Origin: Limisphaerales bacterium
Lineage (GTDB): Bacteria; Verrucomicrobiota; Verrucomicrobiia; Limisphaerales; UBA11358
DNA length: 40,804 nucleotides
Direction of reading: 5' to 3'
NCBI GenBank assembly: GCA_003161635.1
Contig: PMOA01000053.1
Span: 10,219-51,022, forward strand
Every line of letters begins with the position of its first letter. Position 1 is the first letter of the stretch. This document shows positions 24,360 through 32,334 of this stretch, one piece after another. The notes below the pieces were generated by a model, which ran no database searches, was not told the DNA's origin, and saw only the letters and a list, made by a program, of their open reading frames with translations. The position numbers were made by a program, and so were the translations under genes.

Positions 24360-25270
24360 CCACCTCCTGACAAACGCTTTTTAATCCGTCTTGCGGGAAT
24401 GCCAATATAAGTTCCGGGTTCAAGGATATGTTTTGTAACAACGGCGCCAATTCCAATAAATGCATCCCGAACAATATTGACTTGATCGCGGATACTGACG
24501 CTTGGCGCCAAATAGCATCTGTCACCAATCGTTACACTGCCGGACACCTGCGCATTGGCGCAAATCAGCACATCCTTGCCCAGGGTGCAGTTGTGGGCAA
24601 TTTGCACCAGGTTATCAATCTTTGTATTCCCGCCAATGATTGTTGATCCGCCAAACATCGCCTTGTCAATCACGCAGCCCGCCCCTATTTCCACGTTATT
24701 TCCAATTCTCACACCGCCAGCATGATGAACGCTCTTGGGGATTTTGTTTATAACTTTGATCTCAAATCCCCCACTCCCAATAACAGTGTTGGCATCAATA
24801 ATACAGTCATTGCCGATTTCAGTCCCTTTTCCAATAAAACTAAATGGCCCAATCTTTACGTTGTCTCCAATCTTCACACCGTCTTCAATAATGGCTGAGG
24901 GATGAATCGAACAATTCACTCCTATTTCCTTGACGAAGTCATATTCATTGTAAAAGTCTGTTTTCTCATAAAGGTATTGATGCAAAAAATAGAACGATTC
25001 CATTGGCGAATCCGAAATAATGACGGACATATTTGCCGGAATCGTCCGGTTGGTTTGATAAATCACATCCCTGATAATAATCGCCTTAATCTTTTGATTC
25101 AATAATATTTCAGGAAGAATGAGTTCATTGCCACAGAAAGTAATCAGCGAATCAGCTTCCGAGTCAGAATGAACAAGCTTGACGAGACCATTTATTTTTT
25201 CATTGTTCCCTGAATAGGACAAACCCAGGATTTTGCTTATCTCCTCGACATGGATTTCTCGAGTCCGCAT
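24353..25270 (-). CDS. LpxD-like N-acyltransferase (left-handed beta-helix)
   Basis: The protein has 305 residues. An N-terminal domain of about 100 residues (AIIIRDVIYQTNRTIPANMS, then SFYFLHQYLY) resembles the LpxD uridine-binding domain. From residue 115 there are about ten hexapeptide turns ([IV]G.. repeats), including the LpxD-type site DNLVQIAHNCTLGKD with the likely catalytic His near 232. LpxD acylates the 2-amino group of UDP-3-acylglucosamine. Here the aminotransferase directly upstream (three bases away) suggests that this relative acylates the amino sugar made by it. True LpxD of lipid A is usually not in such a place. The coding sequence is AT-rich like its neighbours. Confidence 0.82.
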   Translation of the reverse strand: MRTREIHVEEISKILGLSYSGNNEKINGLVKLVHSDSEADSLITFCGNELILPEILLNQKIKAIIIRDVIYQTNRTIPANMSVIISDSPMESFYFLHQYLYEKTDFYNEYDFVKEIGVNCSIHPSAIIEDGVKIGDNVKIGPFSFIGKGTEIGNDCIIDANTVIGSGGFEIKVINKIPKSVHHAGGVRIGNNVEIGAGCVIDKAMFGGSTIIGGNTKIDNLVQIAHNCTLGKDVLICANAQVSGSVTIGDRCYLAPSVSIRDQVNIVRDAFIGIGAVVTKHILEPGTYIGIPARRIKKRLSGGGW

Positions 25271-25273
25271 AGA

Positions 25274-26419
25274 TCACCTGATATTGCTGAAATAGTGATT
25301 AATACTCCCGGCCACGTGTTCCAAAGTTGACAATTTCATTTCCGCATAGAATGGGATGGAGATGATGGATTTTGTAATTTGGTTTGTGATGGGCAAATCG
25401 AACTTTCTTGAATAGTACTTTTTATAAGCCTCCTGATCGCTAATCGCACTGGTGTAATACACATTGGTCTGAATGCCATTTCCCTCAAGATAACCAGCCA
25501 GCTCATCCCGTCTATCCGGGCATTTGCACGAATAGACATGATAAACCGCATCAACTCCATTCTCTATCTTTTGCGGCTTTATGTAATCCGGATTTAACAA
25601 CCCGCCATAGTGGGAAGCAAGTGCTTTTCTGCGGCTGTTCATTTCATTCAGATGGCGCAATTTCACCCTCAAAATTCCAGCCTGTAATTCATCAAGCCTC
25701 GTATTTACCCCATGCTCCATGAAGACATCCTTGTTTTTCATGCCAAACGTCCGTCGGCTTCTAATTGTGTTTGCAAAGGCTTCATTATCCGTCAGCACCA
25801 TGCCGCCATCACCGTATCCTCCGAGATTCTTTGAAGGAAAGAAACTGAACGCACTCATATCCCCAAGGGCGCCAGCGCGCCGGCCGGCAATGCTTGCACC
25901 ATGGGATTGAGCGCAATCTTCAATGATATAAATTTCTTTACCAACTATTTCTCTCAAGCGGGGAATATCAACCACATTGCCGAACAGGTGGACTGGCAAT
26001 ACAACCCTTGTTTTGGGGGAAATCAAGGCTCCAACCTTTTCAATATCCATCAAAAAAGTATCCGGATTAATGTCAACAAAAACCGGCGTCAGCTCCAATT
26101 GCCGGATTGCAGCACACGTTGCAAAAAAGGTAAATGGAGTGGTGATTACTTCATCGCCCTTGTTTAGATCCAGCGACCACAAAGCCATAATCAATGCATC
26201 CGTGCCACTGTTGACCCCCACGCCATATTTGCACCCAATATACTTTGAAAACTCTTCCTCAAAGGCCGAAACATTGGGGCCGTTAATATAGTGACCTGAA
26301 GACAAAACAGTCTCGATCGCTCTTTTGATTTCGTCCTCGTACATTTTGTATTGTGGCACGAGAGGACATCTCATGATGTATTCTGGATTTAATTTTTCCA
26401 TTTTCACAGGTGGCTGCAT
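25274..26419 (-). CDS. DegT/DnrJ/EryC1/StrS family sugar aminotransferase
   Basis: The protein has 381 residues. Signature blocks are VGVNSGTDALIMALWSL, DEVITTPFTFFATCAA, the PLP-Asp region YIIEDCAQSHGA, and the PLP-binding Lys197 in FSFFPSKNLGGYGDGG. MNTRLDELQAG-like wording near residue 245 (NTRLDELQAGIL) completes the fold. It transfers an amino group from glutamate to a keto-sugar nucleotide. The 4,6-dehydratase-like gene at 28995 could make the keto sugar. The product would be acylated by the neighbour at 24353. Start sites at 26431 (TTG), 26419 (ATG) and 26401 (ATG) are all possible; none has a clear ribosome site. Confidence 0.9.
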   Translation of the reverse strand: MQPPVKMEKLNPEYIMRCPLVPQYKMYEDEIKRAIETVLSSGHYINGPNVSAFEEEFSKYIGCKYGVGVNSGTDALIMALWSLDLNKGDEVITTPFTFFATCAAIRQLELTPVFVDINPDTFLMDIEKVGALISPKTRVVLPVHLFGNVVDIPRLREIVGKEIYIIEDCAQSHGASIAGRRAGALGDMSAFSFFPSKNLGGYGDGGMVLTDNEAFANTIRSRRTFGMKNKDVFMEHGVNTRLDELQAGILRVKLRHLNEMNSRRKALASHYGGLLNPDYIKPQKIENGVDAVYHVYSCKCPDRRDELAGYLEGNGIQTNVYYTSAISDQEAYKKYYSRKFDLPITNQITKSIISIPFYAEMKLSTLEHVAGSINHYFSNIR

Positions 26420-26441
26420 GATTGCGGGCAAATACAGACCG

Positions 26442-27239
26442 TTAAAGCCGGCCTTCGATTATCCGGCTTAGTTCATTTGAGTATTGAAATACTTTTTCCC
26501 TGTCCCCATTGCCATCGGCCTTGATTTCAACCGTCAAATAGTCATCATAATCAATGCCATGTATCGCATCCATGATGAGTTTCCACGGAACGTCACTAAT
26601 CAACGATTTGGGAAAACCAATCGTATGAGGATAATCCAAAAAGCCTTTGACATGTATTTTTGCAATTCTTGATTTTCCCAAAGTCCTGATCCAATCCTGC
26701 GGATAGCCATACAAACAAATATTGCCGCAATCAAAATATGCTTTCACGTAGGGCGAATTCACTTCATCTAAAAAACGGGCAAATTCCAAGGGGGAGAGAA
26801 GAAACTTGTTCCAAACATTTTCGATTGCCAAAGTTACCTTAACCCTCTCGGCAACTTTGGCCAGAATCTTGATTTCGTTCAACGCAGTGTTATAGACATC
26901 CAGGTAGGATGTATCATGACTCATGACGCCCGGAACACATAAAACTGTATTTGAACCGATTTTGGCGGCATATTCCAAATTCGACTCAAATATCCTCCTT
27001 GTGTTCATTCTTTCTTCAACATGGCTGCTCGACAGGGGAGCCTTCCAATGAACTGTCTCTATAAAGGAGGGTATTTCCAAGCCTGTTTTATCAGCTTTTT
27101 CCTTGAGCTCAAATAACTCCTTTTCAGACCTGACGGTTCGAGGTTCCACCCCATCGTAACCAGCACTTTTCACCAGCTCAAGATTTTGTTCTGTTGAAAG
27201 ATCGGCAGGCAGGGTAAACCACGATATTCCTTTTTTCAT
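26442..27239 (-). CDS. Sugar phosphate isomerase/epimerase-like TIM-barrel protein (AP endonuclease 2 family)
   Basis: The protein has 265 residues. It has the xylose-isomerase-like barrel pattern: LVKSAGYDGVEPRTV, then IGSNTVLCVPGV, TLAIENVWNKFLLSP, KAYFDCGNICLYGYP, IAKIHVKGFLDYP and DYDDYLTVEIK. The metal ligands expected in this family (Glu in IENV, Asp in FDCGN, His in IHVKG and Glu in VEIK) are all present. It may isomerise or epimerise a sugar precursor. The frame is open to a TTG at 27266, but the ATG at 27239 starts right before the first strand. Low GC content unites it with the next three genes downstream, while the gene upstream is GC-rich. Confidence 0.82.
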   Translation of the reverse strand: MKKGISWFTLPADLSTEQNLELVKSAGYDGVEPRTVRSEKELFELKEKADKTGLEIPSFIETVHWKAPLSSSHVEERMNTRRIFESNLEYAAKIGSNTVLCVPGVMSHDTSYLDVYNTALNEIKILAKVAERVKVTLAIENVWNKFLLSPLEFARFLDEVNSPYVKAYFDCGNICLYGYPQDWIRTLGKSRIAKIHVKGFLDYPHTIGFPKSLISDVPWKLIMDAIHGIDYDDYLTVEIKADGNGDREKVFQYSNELSRIIEGRL

Positions 27240-27315
27240 GATGAAATATGCGTCGTTTATTCCCAATATTTTCGTGCGTATTCCGATATTGGGGGTACAA
27301 GATCACAAGACCAAA

Positions 27316-28257
27316 TCATAACGCTTTTCTAAAATAAGCGACTGTTTTCTTTATGTCAACCTCAAGTGAGGTTCGCGGCACACGGCCCAGGAATTTTTCC
27401 AGGCGGTCACCGGAAAAGGTTGCATTGCCCACGTCAATGGATTTGACCTCCGGCGGGAATTCCCGAAGCTTGTAGGCGCCCTGTCCGATCTCGCGGATCA
27501 ATAGCCCCAACAATTCCTCCAGCACCACGTCCGCACCGGCAAGGTTGAACATCTGAAAGCCTTGAAAGGAGGACTGGGCGCACAAATACACCGCCTCCGC
27601 AACGTCTCCCGCATAAATTACCGGGCGCCGCCGTCCGGTGCCGAAGAGTTCAATTTCGCGCCCCTGCAACAAATCGCGGATGAACGTGCCGATCAGCCCG
27701 ATGTCTTCCCCCCAGACGGGTTGGCGCGGCCCGAAGCAGTTGCCAATACGGAGGCTGATGACAGCCAAGCCCTTGATCCTTGAAAAAACCTGCCAGTTTG
27801 ATTCCGCTGCTTGTTTGTGCGAGCCTTGGATATCTTGGGGATTCGAAGGCGTCTCCTCCGTAATCCTCTCCACCTTGGGATTTCCATATTGGGCGCGGGA
27901 GCCGAGCGAAATCACCTTTTTGCCGGAGCCGCGGGCGATGGCGTTGATCAGGGCGAGGTGCGAACCGATGTTCAACTGCATGTCGTAAAGCGGATCCTGC
28001 AGGGCAAGCCGGTGGCAGGTCCACCCCATGCAATCAACGAGCAGGTCGTTTTCCGCCACGAGTTCCGCAAGATTTTCAACCTGTTCGACCGGCGCATCGA
28101 AAAAGCGGATGCCGGCGGCACCCGTGAGATTTTCGCGGCGGCCCGTGGTGCGGGGGAGCAATCCATCAATCACCGTCACCTCGTACCCGACTTGGACGAA
28201 TCGCGCGGTGATATGGCTGCCAATAAAGCCGGCACCTCCGGCTATCAGGCATTTCAT
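27316..28257 (-). CDS. NAD-dependent epimerase/dehydratase family protein with altered active site
   Basis: The protein has 313 residues of the extended short-chain dehydrogenase fold. The NAD site GGAGFIGSH (residues 7-15), the strand after it VTVIDGLL, and the SLGSRAQYG segment (Ser near 120) are clear. In the catalytic YxxxK region the sequence is IQGSHKQAAE, so Lys148 is kept but the Tyr is replaced by Gln144. Other members bind and reshape NDP-sugars. This one may bind without the usual chemistry or use another residue. It overlaps the nucleotidyltransferase by ATGA, so the two are coupled. It is on the GC-rich side of the composition break at about 27.3 kb. Confidence 0.85.
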   Translation of the reverse strand: MKCLIAGGAGFIGSHITARFVQVGYEVTVIDGLLPRTTGRRENLTGAAGIRFFDAPVEQVENLAELVAENDLLVDCMGWTCHRLALQDPLYDMQLNIGSHLALINAIARGSGKKVISLGSRAQYGNPKVERITEETPSNPQDIQGSHKQAAESNWQVFSRIKGLAVISLRIGNCFGPRQPVWGEDIGLIGTFIRDLLQGREIELFGTGRRRPVIYAGDVAEAVYLCAQSSFQGFQMFNLAGADVVLEELLGLLIREIGQGAYKLREFPPEVKSIDVGNATFSGDRLEKFLGRVPRTSLEVDIKKTVAYFRKAL

Positions 28258-28970
28258 GGCGTGACCGGCTTCTTCAGTCCGGCAAAATGCTCACGGTAGG
28301 CTTCCTGCGCCACCTCGTAATCGTTCACCCGGCCAATATCAAGCCAGTATTCCCGGATCGGATATTTTGCAATTTTCAGATGGCGGGCAATCATGTCCTT
28401 GATCAGCGTGTCAATCCCGTAGTAGGCACCGCGCGGGATCAGATCGAGCATCGGCGGCTTGAATATATAAATCCCGGCGAGGATTTCCAGCTTCAGGTCG
28501 GGTTTTTCCTCCACGCCGACAATATAATCCCCCTCGGAAATGATTTTCCCAAACTGAAACGGCACCGCGATTTCCTTGGTCATCACAAGGAGGTTCGCCG
28601 CAATCGAATCAGCGAAAGCGGCGGCCTTCGAGAAGTCGAGCGTGGTCAGAACATCGCCATTCATCAACAGGAACGGTTCGGTCAGTTGTTCGCGCACCAA
28701 CGATACGGGGCCGCAGGTGCCGAGCGGCTCCCGCTCCTTGCTGAACTGGAGACGGACGCCGTATTTGTCGCCGTTGCCAAGGAAGGCTTCGACATATTCC
28801 GCCATGTGATTGGTCGCGATGATGATGTCCGTGATCCCGTGTTTTTTCAGGCTGAGAATCTGGATTTCCAAGACCGAGCTTTCGCCGATGGGGAGCAGCG
28901 GTTTGGGAATGACCTCGGTAAACGGTTTCAACCGTGTTCCCAGGCCGCCGGCCAAAATAATTGCTTTCAT
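28254..28970 (-). CDS. Sugar-phosphate nucleotidyltransferase (NDP-sugar synthase)
   Basis: The protein has 238 residues, enough for the catalytic domain only. The signature LAGGLGTRLKPFT at residues 7-19 and IPKPLLPIGE (Lys contacting the phosphate) are intact. LLMNGDVLTTLDF holds the metal Asp, and VVGVEEKP-like wording (IVGVEEKPDLKLE) with the AGIYIF strand follows. It joins a sugar-1-phosphate to an NTP to give an NDP-sugar. Relatives act on mannose-1-phosphate or glucose-1-phosphate; I cannot separate these. It has no C-terminal beta-helix. It begins 24 bases after the dehydratase stop and overlaps the epimerase gene by four bases. Confidence 0.9.
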   Translation of the reverse strand: MKAIILAGGLGTRLKPFTEVIPKPLLPIGESSVLEIQILSLKKHGITDIIIATNHMAEYVEAFLGNGDKYGVRLQFSKEREPLGTCGPVSLVREQLTEPFLLMNGDVLTTLDFSKAAAFADSIAANLLVMTKEIAVPFQFGKIISEGDYIVGVEEKPDLKLEILAGIYIFKPPMLDLIPRGAYYGIDTLIKDMIARHLKIAKYPIREYWLDIGRVNDYEVAQEAYREHFAGLKKPVTP

Positions 28971-28994
28971 TCGGTGAAATGGACGGTTCCAGGA

Positions 28995-29981
28995 CTAGAT
29001 GGTGTAGGTGTTCGGACGATATTTTTCCCGGTTGGCCTTCACCCACTCGATCGTCCGCCGCAATCCCTCCTCAAGACCGATGGCCGGCTGCCATTTCAAC
29101 AGGGAGGCCGCCAGCGCATTGCTGGCCAGCAGACGCTCGACCTCGCTGTTTTCCGGGCGGATGCGCTGATCTTCACTCACTACGGTTATGGGAGAATCCA
29201 TGAGCCGTCCGATCAGGGCGGCCAGGTCGCCGATGCTTATTTCCCGTCCCGAACCCAGGTTGACCGTGCGCCCGATGGCGGCCGGCTCCAGCGCCGCCCG
29301 CAGAAATCCATCCACCGTATTCGAGACATAATTCAAGTCCCGCGTGGGATGAAGACTGCCCAGGCGGACAACCCCTCCGTTGAGAGCCTGCGTGATGATG
29401 GTGGGGATGACAGCCCGAGCCGACTGGCGCGGACCAAAGGTGTTGAAGGGCCGGACGGTCACGACCGGCAGGCCGAAGGAGAGGTGGAAGGCCTCCGCCA
29501 TTTTGTCCGCGCCGATTTTGCTGGCGGAATAGGGGGATTGGCCCTGCAAAGGATGCGCCTCGTCAATGGGCACCTGGCGCGCGGTGCCATAGACCTCGCT
29601 GGTTGAGGTGTGAACGATACGCTTGACGCCAAGGTCGCGTGCGGATTGCAGCACATTCAGTGTTCCGCCCACGTTGGTGCGAATATAGGAGTCCGGCGCC
29701 CGGTAGGAATAGGGAATCGCGATCAATGCCGCCAGATGAAAAACCACCTCCACCCCCTGCATCGCCGTCCGCACACTGTCGCGGTCGCAGATGTCGCCGG
29801 CCACGACCTCGATCTTATCGCGCCAGGGCGACGCATCCAGCCAGCCCGATGATCCCAGCGCGTTGTAATGCACCATCGCCCGGACCTTGGCATTGAGTTC
29901 TGCCAGACGTTCTGCCAGGTGGCTGCCAATGAACCCCCCGGCACCGGTGACCAGAACCGTTTTGACTTCAAAATCTTTCAT
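28995..29981 (-). CDS. NAD-dependent 4,6-dehydratase/epimerase, LegB-like
   Basis: The protein has 328 residues. NAD site VTGAGGFIGSHLAE, FHLAALIAIPYSYRAP, HTSTSEVYGTARQ and catalytic Tyr151/Lys155 in SPYSASKIGADK are followed by VRPFNTFGPRQSARAVIPT and TRDLNYVS. This wording is closest to LegB-type enzymes, which I recall as UDP-GlcNAc 4,6-dehydratases of legionaminic-acid routes. No NeuB/LegI or NeuC/LegG gene is in the window, so a nonulosonic acid is not supported. A 4-keto sugar for the aminotransferase at 25274 is more likely. It is the first intact gene of the operon after two fragments. Confidence 0.88.
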   Translation of the reverse strand: MKDFEVKTVLVTGAGGFIGSHLAERLAELNAKVRAMVHYNALGSSGWLDASPWRDKIEVVAGDICDRDSVRTAMQGVEVVFHLAALIAIPYSYRAPDSYIRTNVGGTLNVLQSARDLGVKRIVHTSTSEVYGTARQVPIDEAHPLQGQSPYSASKIGADKMAEAFHLSFGLPVVTVRPFNTFGPRQSARAVIPTIITQALNGGVVRLGSLHPTRDLNYVSNTVDGFLRAALEPAAIGRTVNLGSGREISIGDLAALIGRLMDSPITVVSEDQRIRPENSEVERLLASNALAASLLKWQPAIGLEEGLRRTIEWVKANREKYRPNTYTI

Positions 29982-30001
29982 CGTTCGCTGGCAGATTCCT
30001 A

Positions 30002-30136
30002 TCAGTTATCCCCGCCAACGTCAAAAGTATATTCCTTCCGCAACACTGCCGCCGGGGCCGAATCGAAGCCGGGATTTGGATTTAAATAATCTTTGTCATG
30101 CTCGCGGTTGTCGGTAGTGAGGATGGCCACTTTCAT
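30002..30136 (-). pseudogene. N-terminal fragment of a family-4 glycosyltransferase
   Basis: An ATG at 30136 opens 44 codons starting KVAILTTDNREHDKDYLNP, which matches KVALITTDNRDHFRKYDLD, the start of the GT at 22953. It ends at a TGA at 30002. The acceptor and donor domains are absent. The start overlaps the stop of the epimerase fragment upstream (ATGA), so it once belonged to an operon of the same style. Confidence 0.8.
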
Positions 30137-30360
30137 TTATCGGGAAGCTGGGTGGGCGAGGTTTGAAACCAACGGATGGTGGCCTCAAGGCTTGATTTGC
30201 AGTCACAGGTGGGCGTGAACCCGGCGGCGCGAAGTTTGCCGGTGTCCGCCATGGAATATTTCACGTCGCCGGCGCGTTTAGCCGCGTGGACAATTTCCGA
30301 ACGCGAACCGGCCAGCTGGCGGATGGTTTCCGCCAGCGCATTGTTGAAAGGTGAGGGCCG
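30133..30360 (-). pseudogene. C-terminal fragment of an NDP-sugar epimerase
   Basis: The last 75 or so codons of an epimerase gene read LAETIRQLAGSRSEIVHAAK, then RAGDVKYSMADTGKLRAAGF and SSLEATIRWFQ before a TGA at 30133. This is the normal C-terminal helix-strand ending of UDP-glucose/GlcNAc 4-epimerases. Homology stops near 30355, eleven to fifteen bases from the stop of the flippase gene, and no start exists. The NAD-binding half has been lost. Confidence 0.8.
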
Positions 30361-30370
30361 CATCGCGGCT

Positions 30371-31801
30371 CTACAACGCGCTGGGATTGTCCTTCGGCCG
30401 GGAAAACATAAAGCGCGCCCAGGATGTCTGGATGCCATGGGCGGCGTAAAGCGGCCAATACCAATAGTTAAAGAGGGAATGGGCCAGCAGAGGCGCCAGG
30501 ACGAAGGCTCCCAACCCCAACGACGTGGTGTGAATGAGCGTTAGCGAGAGCGCGAGAGAAAGGAGGTGGCCCGCTACCGACGGCCACAAAAACGGGATGC
30601 GGTTCTCGGTGGAAATCAGCGTGCCCCAGATACTAACTTGTGTCTCCAGAAATGAGTTAAGGGCCAGCAAAGCAAGCCAGGGCAAGGGAAGCATTTGTTT
30701 GCCGCTGCCGAACAATTGCAGCAACGGCTGGCCGCAGAGCAGGAGTCCGCCGGCCATGGCCAGGAAGGTCAGGTATTGGAGCCACATGCGCGGCCAAAGG
30801 GTTCGTTGGATCGCCGCGTAATCATGCCGGGCACGCTGCTGGCCGATTACCTGCCATTTGACCTGGGTCCAGACGCCGGCCATGCCGCTGATGACTCCCA
30901 AGAGTTGGATCGATAGCCCATAGCGCGCGTTGGCAGCCAGGCCCAGGACGCTCAGGCAAATGGCCGTATTGGCATTGACCGTCAAGTAGCCGCCCAAGGA
31001 CAGCAGGCCCAGGCGCCAACTGTTGGGCCACATGATCCGCAGGTTTTGCCAGGTATCCGCCTTCGCCGGCGGAGGCTGGCGCCGCAGTCGCCGAAGACAG
31101 GTGCGCCGGGCGATGACTTGCTGGATTAAACTGCCGGTGAGGTCACCCAGGGGCAGGCTCATCAAACCCGCGCCGGCCAGCAGCAATCCGGCCGCGAGCA
31201 CGAACCTCACCACGGAGGCCAGTACCGTAATGCGGACCGAAATGAGGACCTCATCCATGCCGCGTAGAAAATTCGGCGCCCAGGAAGAATAAACGTTGAG
31301 TACGGTGGCGACAAGGGTGATGAGCCAGGCCACCCGGGTCACGTTGGGCGAGGGCGTCTCGTGGATGCGCAGTTCGACAATATAGGTGCCCCAGACGCCC
31401 AGGATCACGAGAACGATCAGAGCCATGACCCGGTAAAGCGCGCGCGTGGTAAAGAACAACTGCCAGAGCAACCCGAAGTTGGGGCCGGCGCCGGTGCCCT
31501 TGCTCACCCCGTGGGCTTGGATCGTTTCCGCGCCGCCCATGGCGTAACTAACGAACCGCAGGATCGTGGGGCTGAAGCCGAAATCGATGACCGGCGCCAG
31601 GGCCACCTGGCTCAAGAAAACATAGTACATCCCCAGCTCTTCCGTGGACAGTTTGTGCAGCACCAGTGGGAGCAGGAGAAGCCCCGTAGCCAGGCGGAAA
31701 CCGTTGAAAACCCATGACCAGACTATTGTCGAGCGGCGCAACCGGTTGAGGAGCGCGGCTGGTTGGCCAAGGTGGAATGGAGGTGGCCAGCGGATAATCA
31801 T
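30371..31801 (-). CDS. Polysaccharide flippase-like membrane protein (Wzx role likely)
   Basis: The protein has 476 residues and about twelve hydrophobic segments, the MOP-type exporter size. The N-terminus has LNRLRRSTIVWSWVFNGFRL followed by FLSQVALAPVIDFGFSPTILRF, as in Wzx-like flippases where the first helices carry charged and polar residues facing the substrate path. Later blocks include LGGYLTVNANTAICLSVLG and a paired helix set near the C-terminus. It would flip the lipid-linked repeat across the inner membrane. It starts at an ATG at 31801; upstream are 311 bases of very GC-rich DNA without a recognised gene. Weak similarity between Wzx proteins makes the exact class uncertain. Confidence 0.8.
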   Translation of the reverse strand: MIIRWPPPFHLGQPAALLNRLRRSTIVWSWVFNGFRLATGLLLLPLVLHKLSTEELGMYYVFLSQVALAPVIDFGFSPTILRFVSYAMGGAETIQAHGVSKGTGAGPNFGLLWQLFFTTRALYRVMALIVLVILGVWGTYIVELRIHETPSPNVTRVAWLITLVATVLNVYSSWAPNFLRGMDEVLISVRITVLASVVRFVLAAGLLLAGAGLMSLPLGDLTGSLIQQVIARRTCLRRLRRQPPPAKADTWQNLRIMWPNSWRLGLLSLGGYLTVNANTAICLSVLGLAANARYGLSIQLLGVISGMAGVWTQVKWQVIGQQRARHDYAAIQRTLWPRMWLQYLTFLAMAGGLLLCGQPLLQLFGSGKQMLPLPWLALLALNSFLETQVSIWGTLISTENRIPFLWPSVAGHLLSLALSLTLIHTTSLGLGAFVLAPLLAHSLFNYWYWPLYAAHGIQTSWARFMFSRPKDNPSAL

Positions 31802-32112
31802 TTAAAGCGTGGCAGATTGGCGGAAGAGTCTCCCCAAGGTCAAGCCCAAGAGAGCACGCGAGGAGCGTGGAGGGGACTTTCGAAGGGCGCAGGCGCGGGC
31901 CCTTGGCCGCAAGGTCCCGACGCGTCGGCCGTCTCCGCCCCGGCGTGGTCCGGGCAGCCACCCACGCGCCGGGGCCGCGACCAGCGCTCCGCCTGCCGCA
32001 CAAAAGCGCACGGGTTCCGGGGTGCAAAAGGGATTGCCGGGCGGCACTCTTCTGCTAGGATGTTGCCAGCAAAACTCAAAAGCCCTGTCGCGGCACGGCA
32101 AACTGAATCGCA
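31802..32112. other. GC-rich intergenic region between divergent genes
   Basis: This 311-base gap lies between the flippase (leftward) and the dehydratase fragment (rightward). It is unusually GC-rich between about 31880 and 32040. Frames are open on both strands because of composition only; none resembles a protein I know. A rightward promoter candidate is at 32034-32061. Confidence 0.6.
32034..32061 (+). promoter_or_regulatory. Rightward promoter candidate
   Basis: TTGCCG at 32034-32039, 16 bases, TAGGAT at 32056-32061, 52 bases before the ATG at 32113. The boxes match the sigma-70 form in 4 and 4 positions. Confidence 0.35.
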
Positions 32113-32334
32113 ATGAAGAATCTTTCTGGCACAGTAATCCTAATCACCGGCGGCACCGGTTCCTTTGGCAACCGGGTGGCCCGTCACCTGTTGAAACAAA
32201 AACCGGCCCAAATTAGAATCTACAACCGCGACGAAAAGAAGCTGCGGGCCTGGTATGAGTTAAGCAAGCCAGCGGGGCCTTCCCGCCAGGCGAACGCCGA
32301 GGTGACCGCTTTGGCGCGTCCGTCAAGCGTATGA
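32113..32334 (+). pseudogene. N-terminal fragment of a CapD/PseB-like sugar dehydratase joined to an unrelated tail
   Basis: Codons 1 to about 43 read NLSGTVILITGGTGSFGNRV, then LLKQKPAQIRIYNRDEKK. This is the typical NAD-binding start of polysaccharide-biosynthesis dehydratases (UDP-GlcNAc 4,6-dehydratase, PseB/CapD). The remaining 30 codons (WYELSKPAGPSRQANAEV) are not from that family, and the frame stops after 73 codons. The stop overlaps the ATG of the methyltransferase (ATGA). The tail therefore probably is the end of the gene that used to precede the methyltransferase. A functional dehydratase is excluded by length. Confidence 0.8.

Noticed and set aside
28287-29606. Plus-strand open frame of 439 codons
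   Set aside because: It crosses two well-supported minus-strand sugar genes in antisense and has no recognisable motif.
28995-29981. Reading the operon as a legionaminic acid pathway
   Set aside because: The dehydratase is LegB-like, but no NeuB-type synthase, NeuC-type epimerase or CMP-transferase is present in the window.
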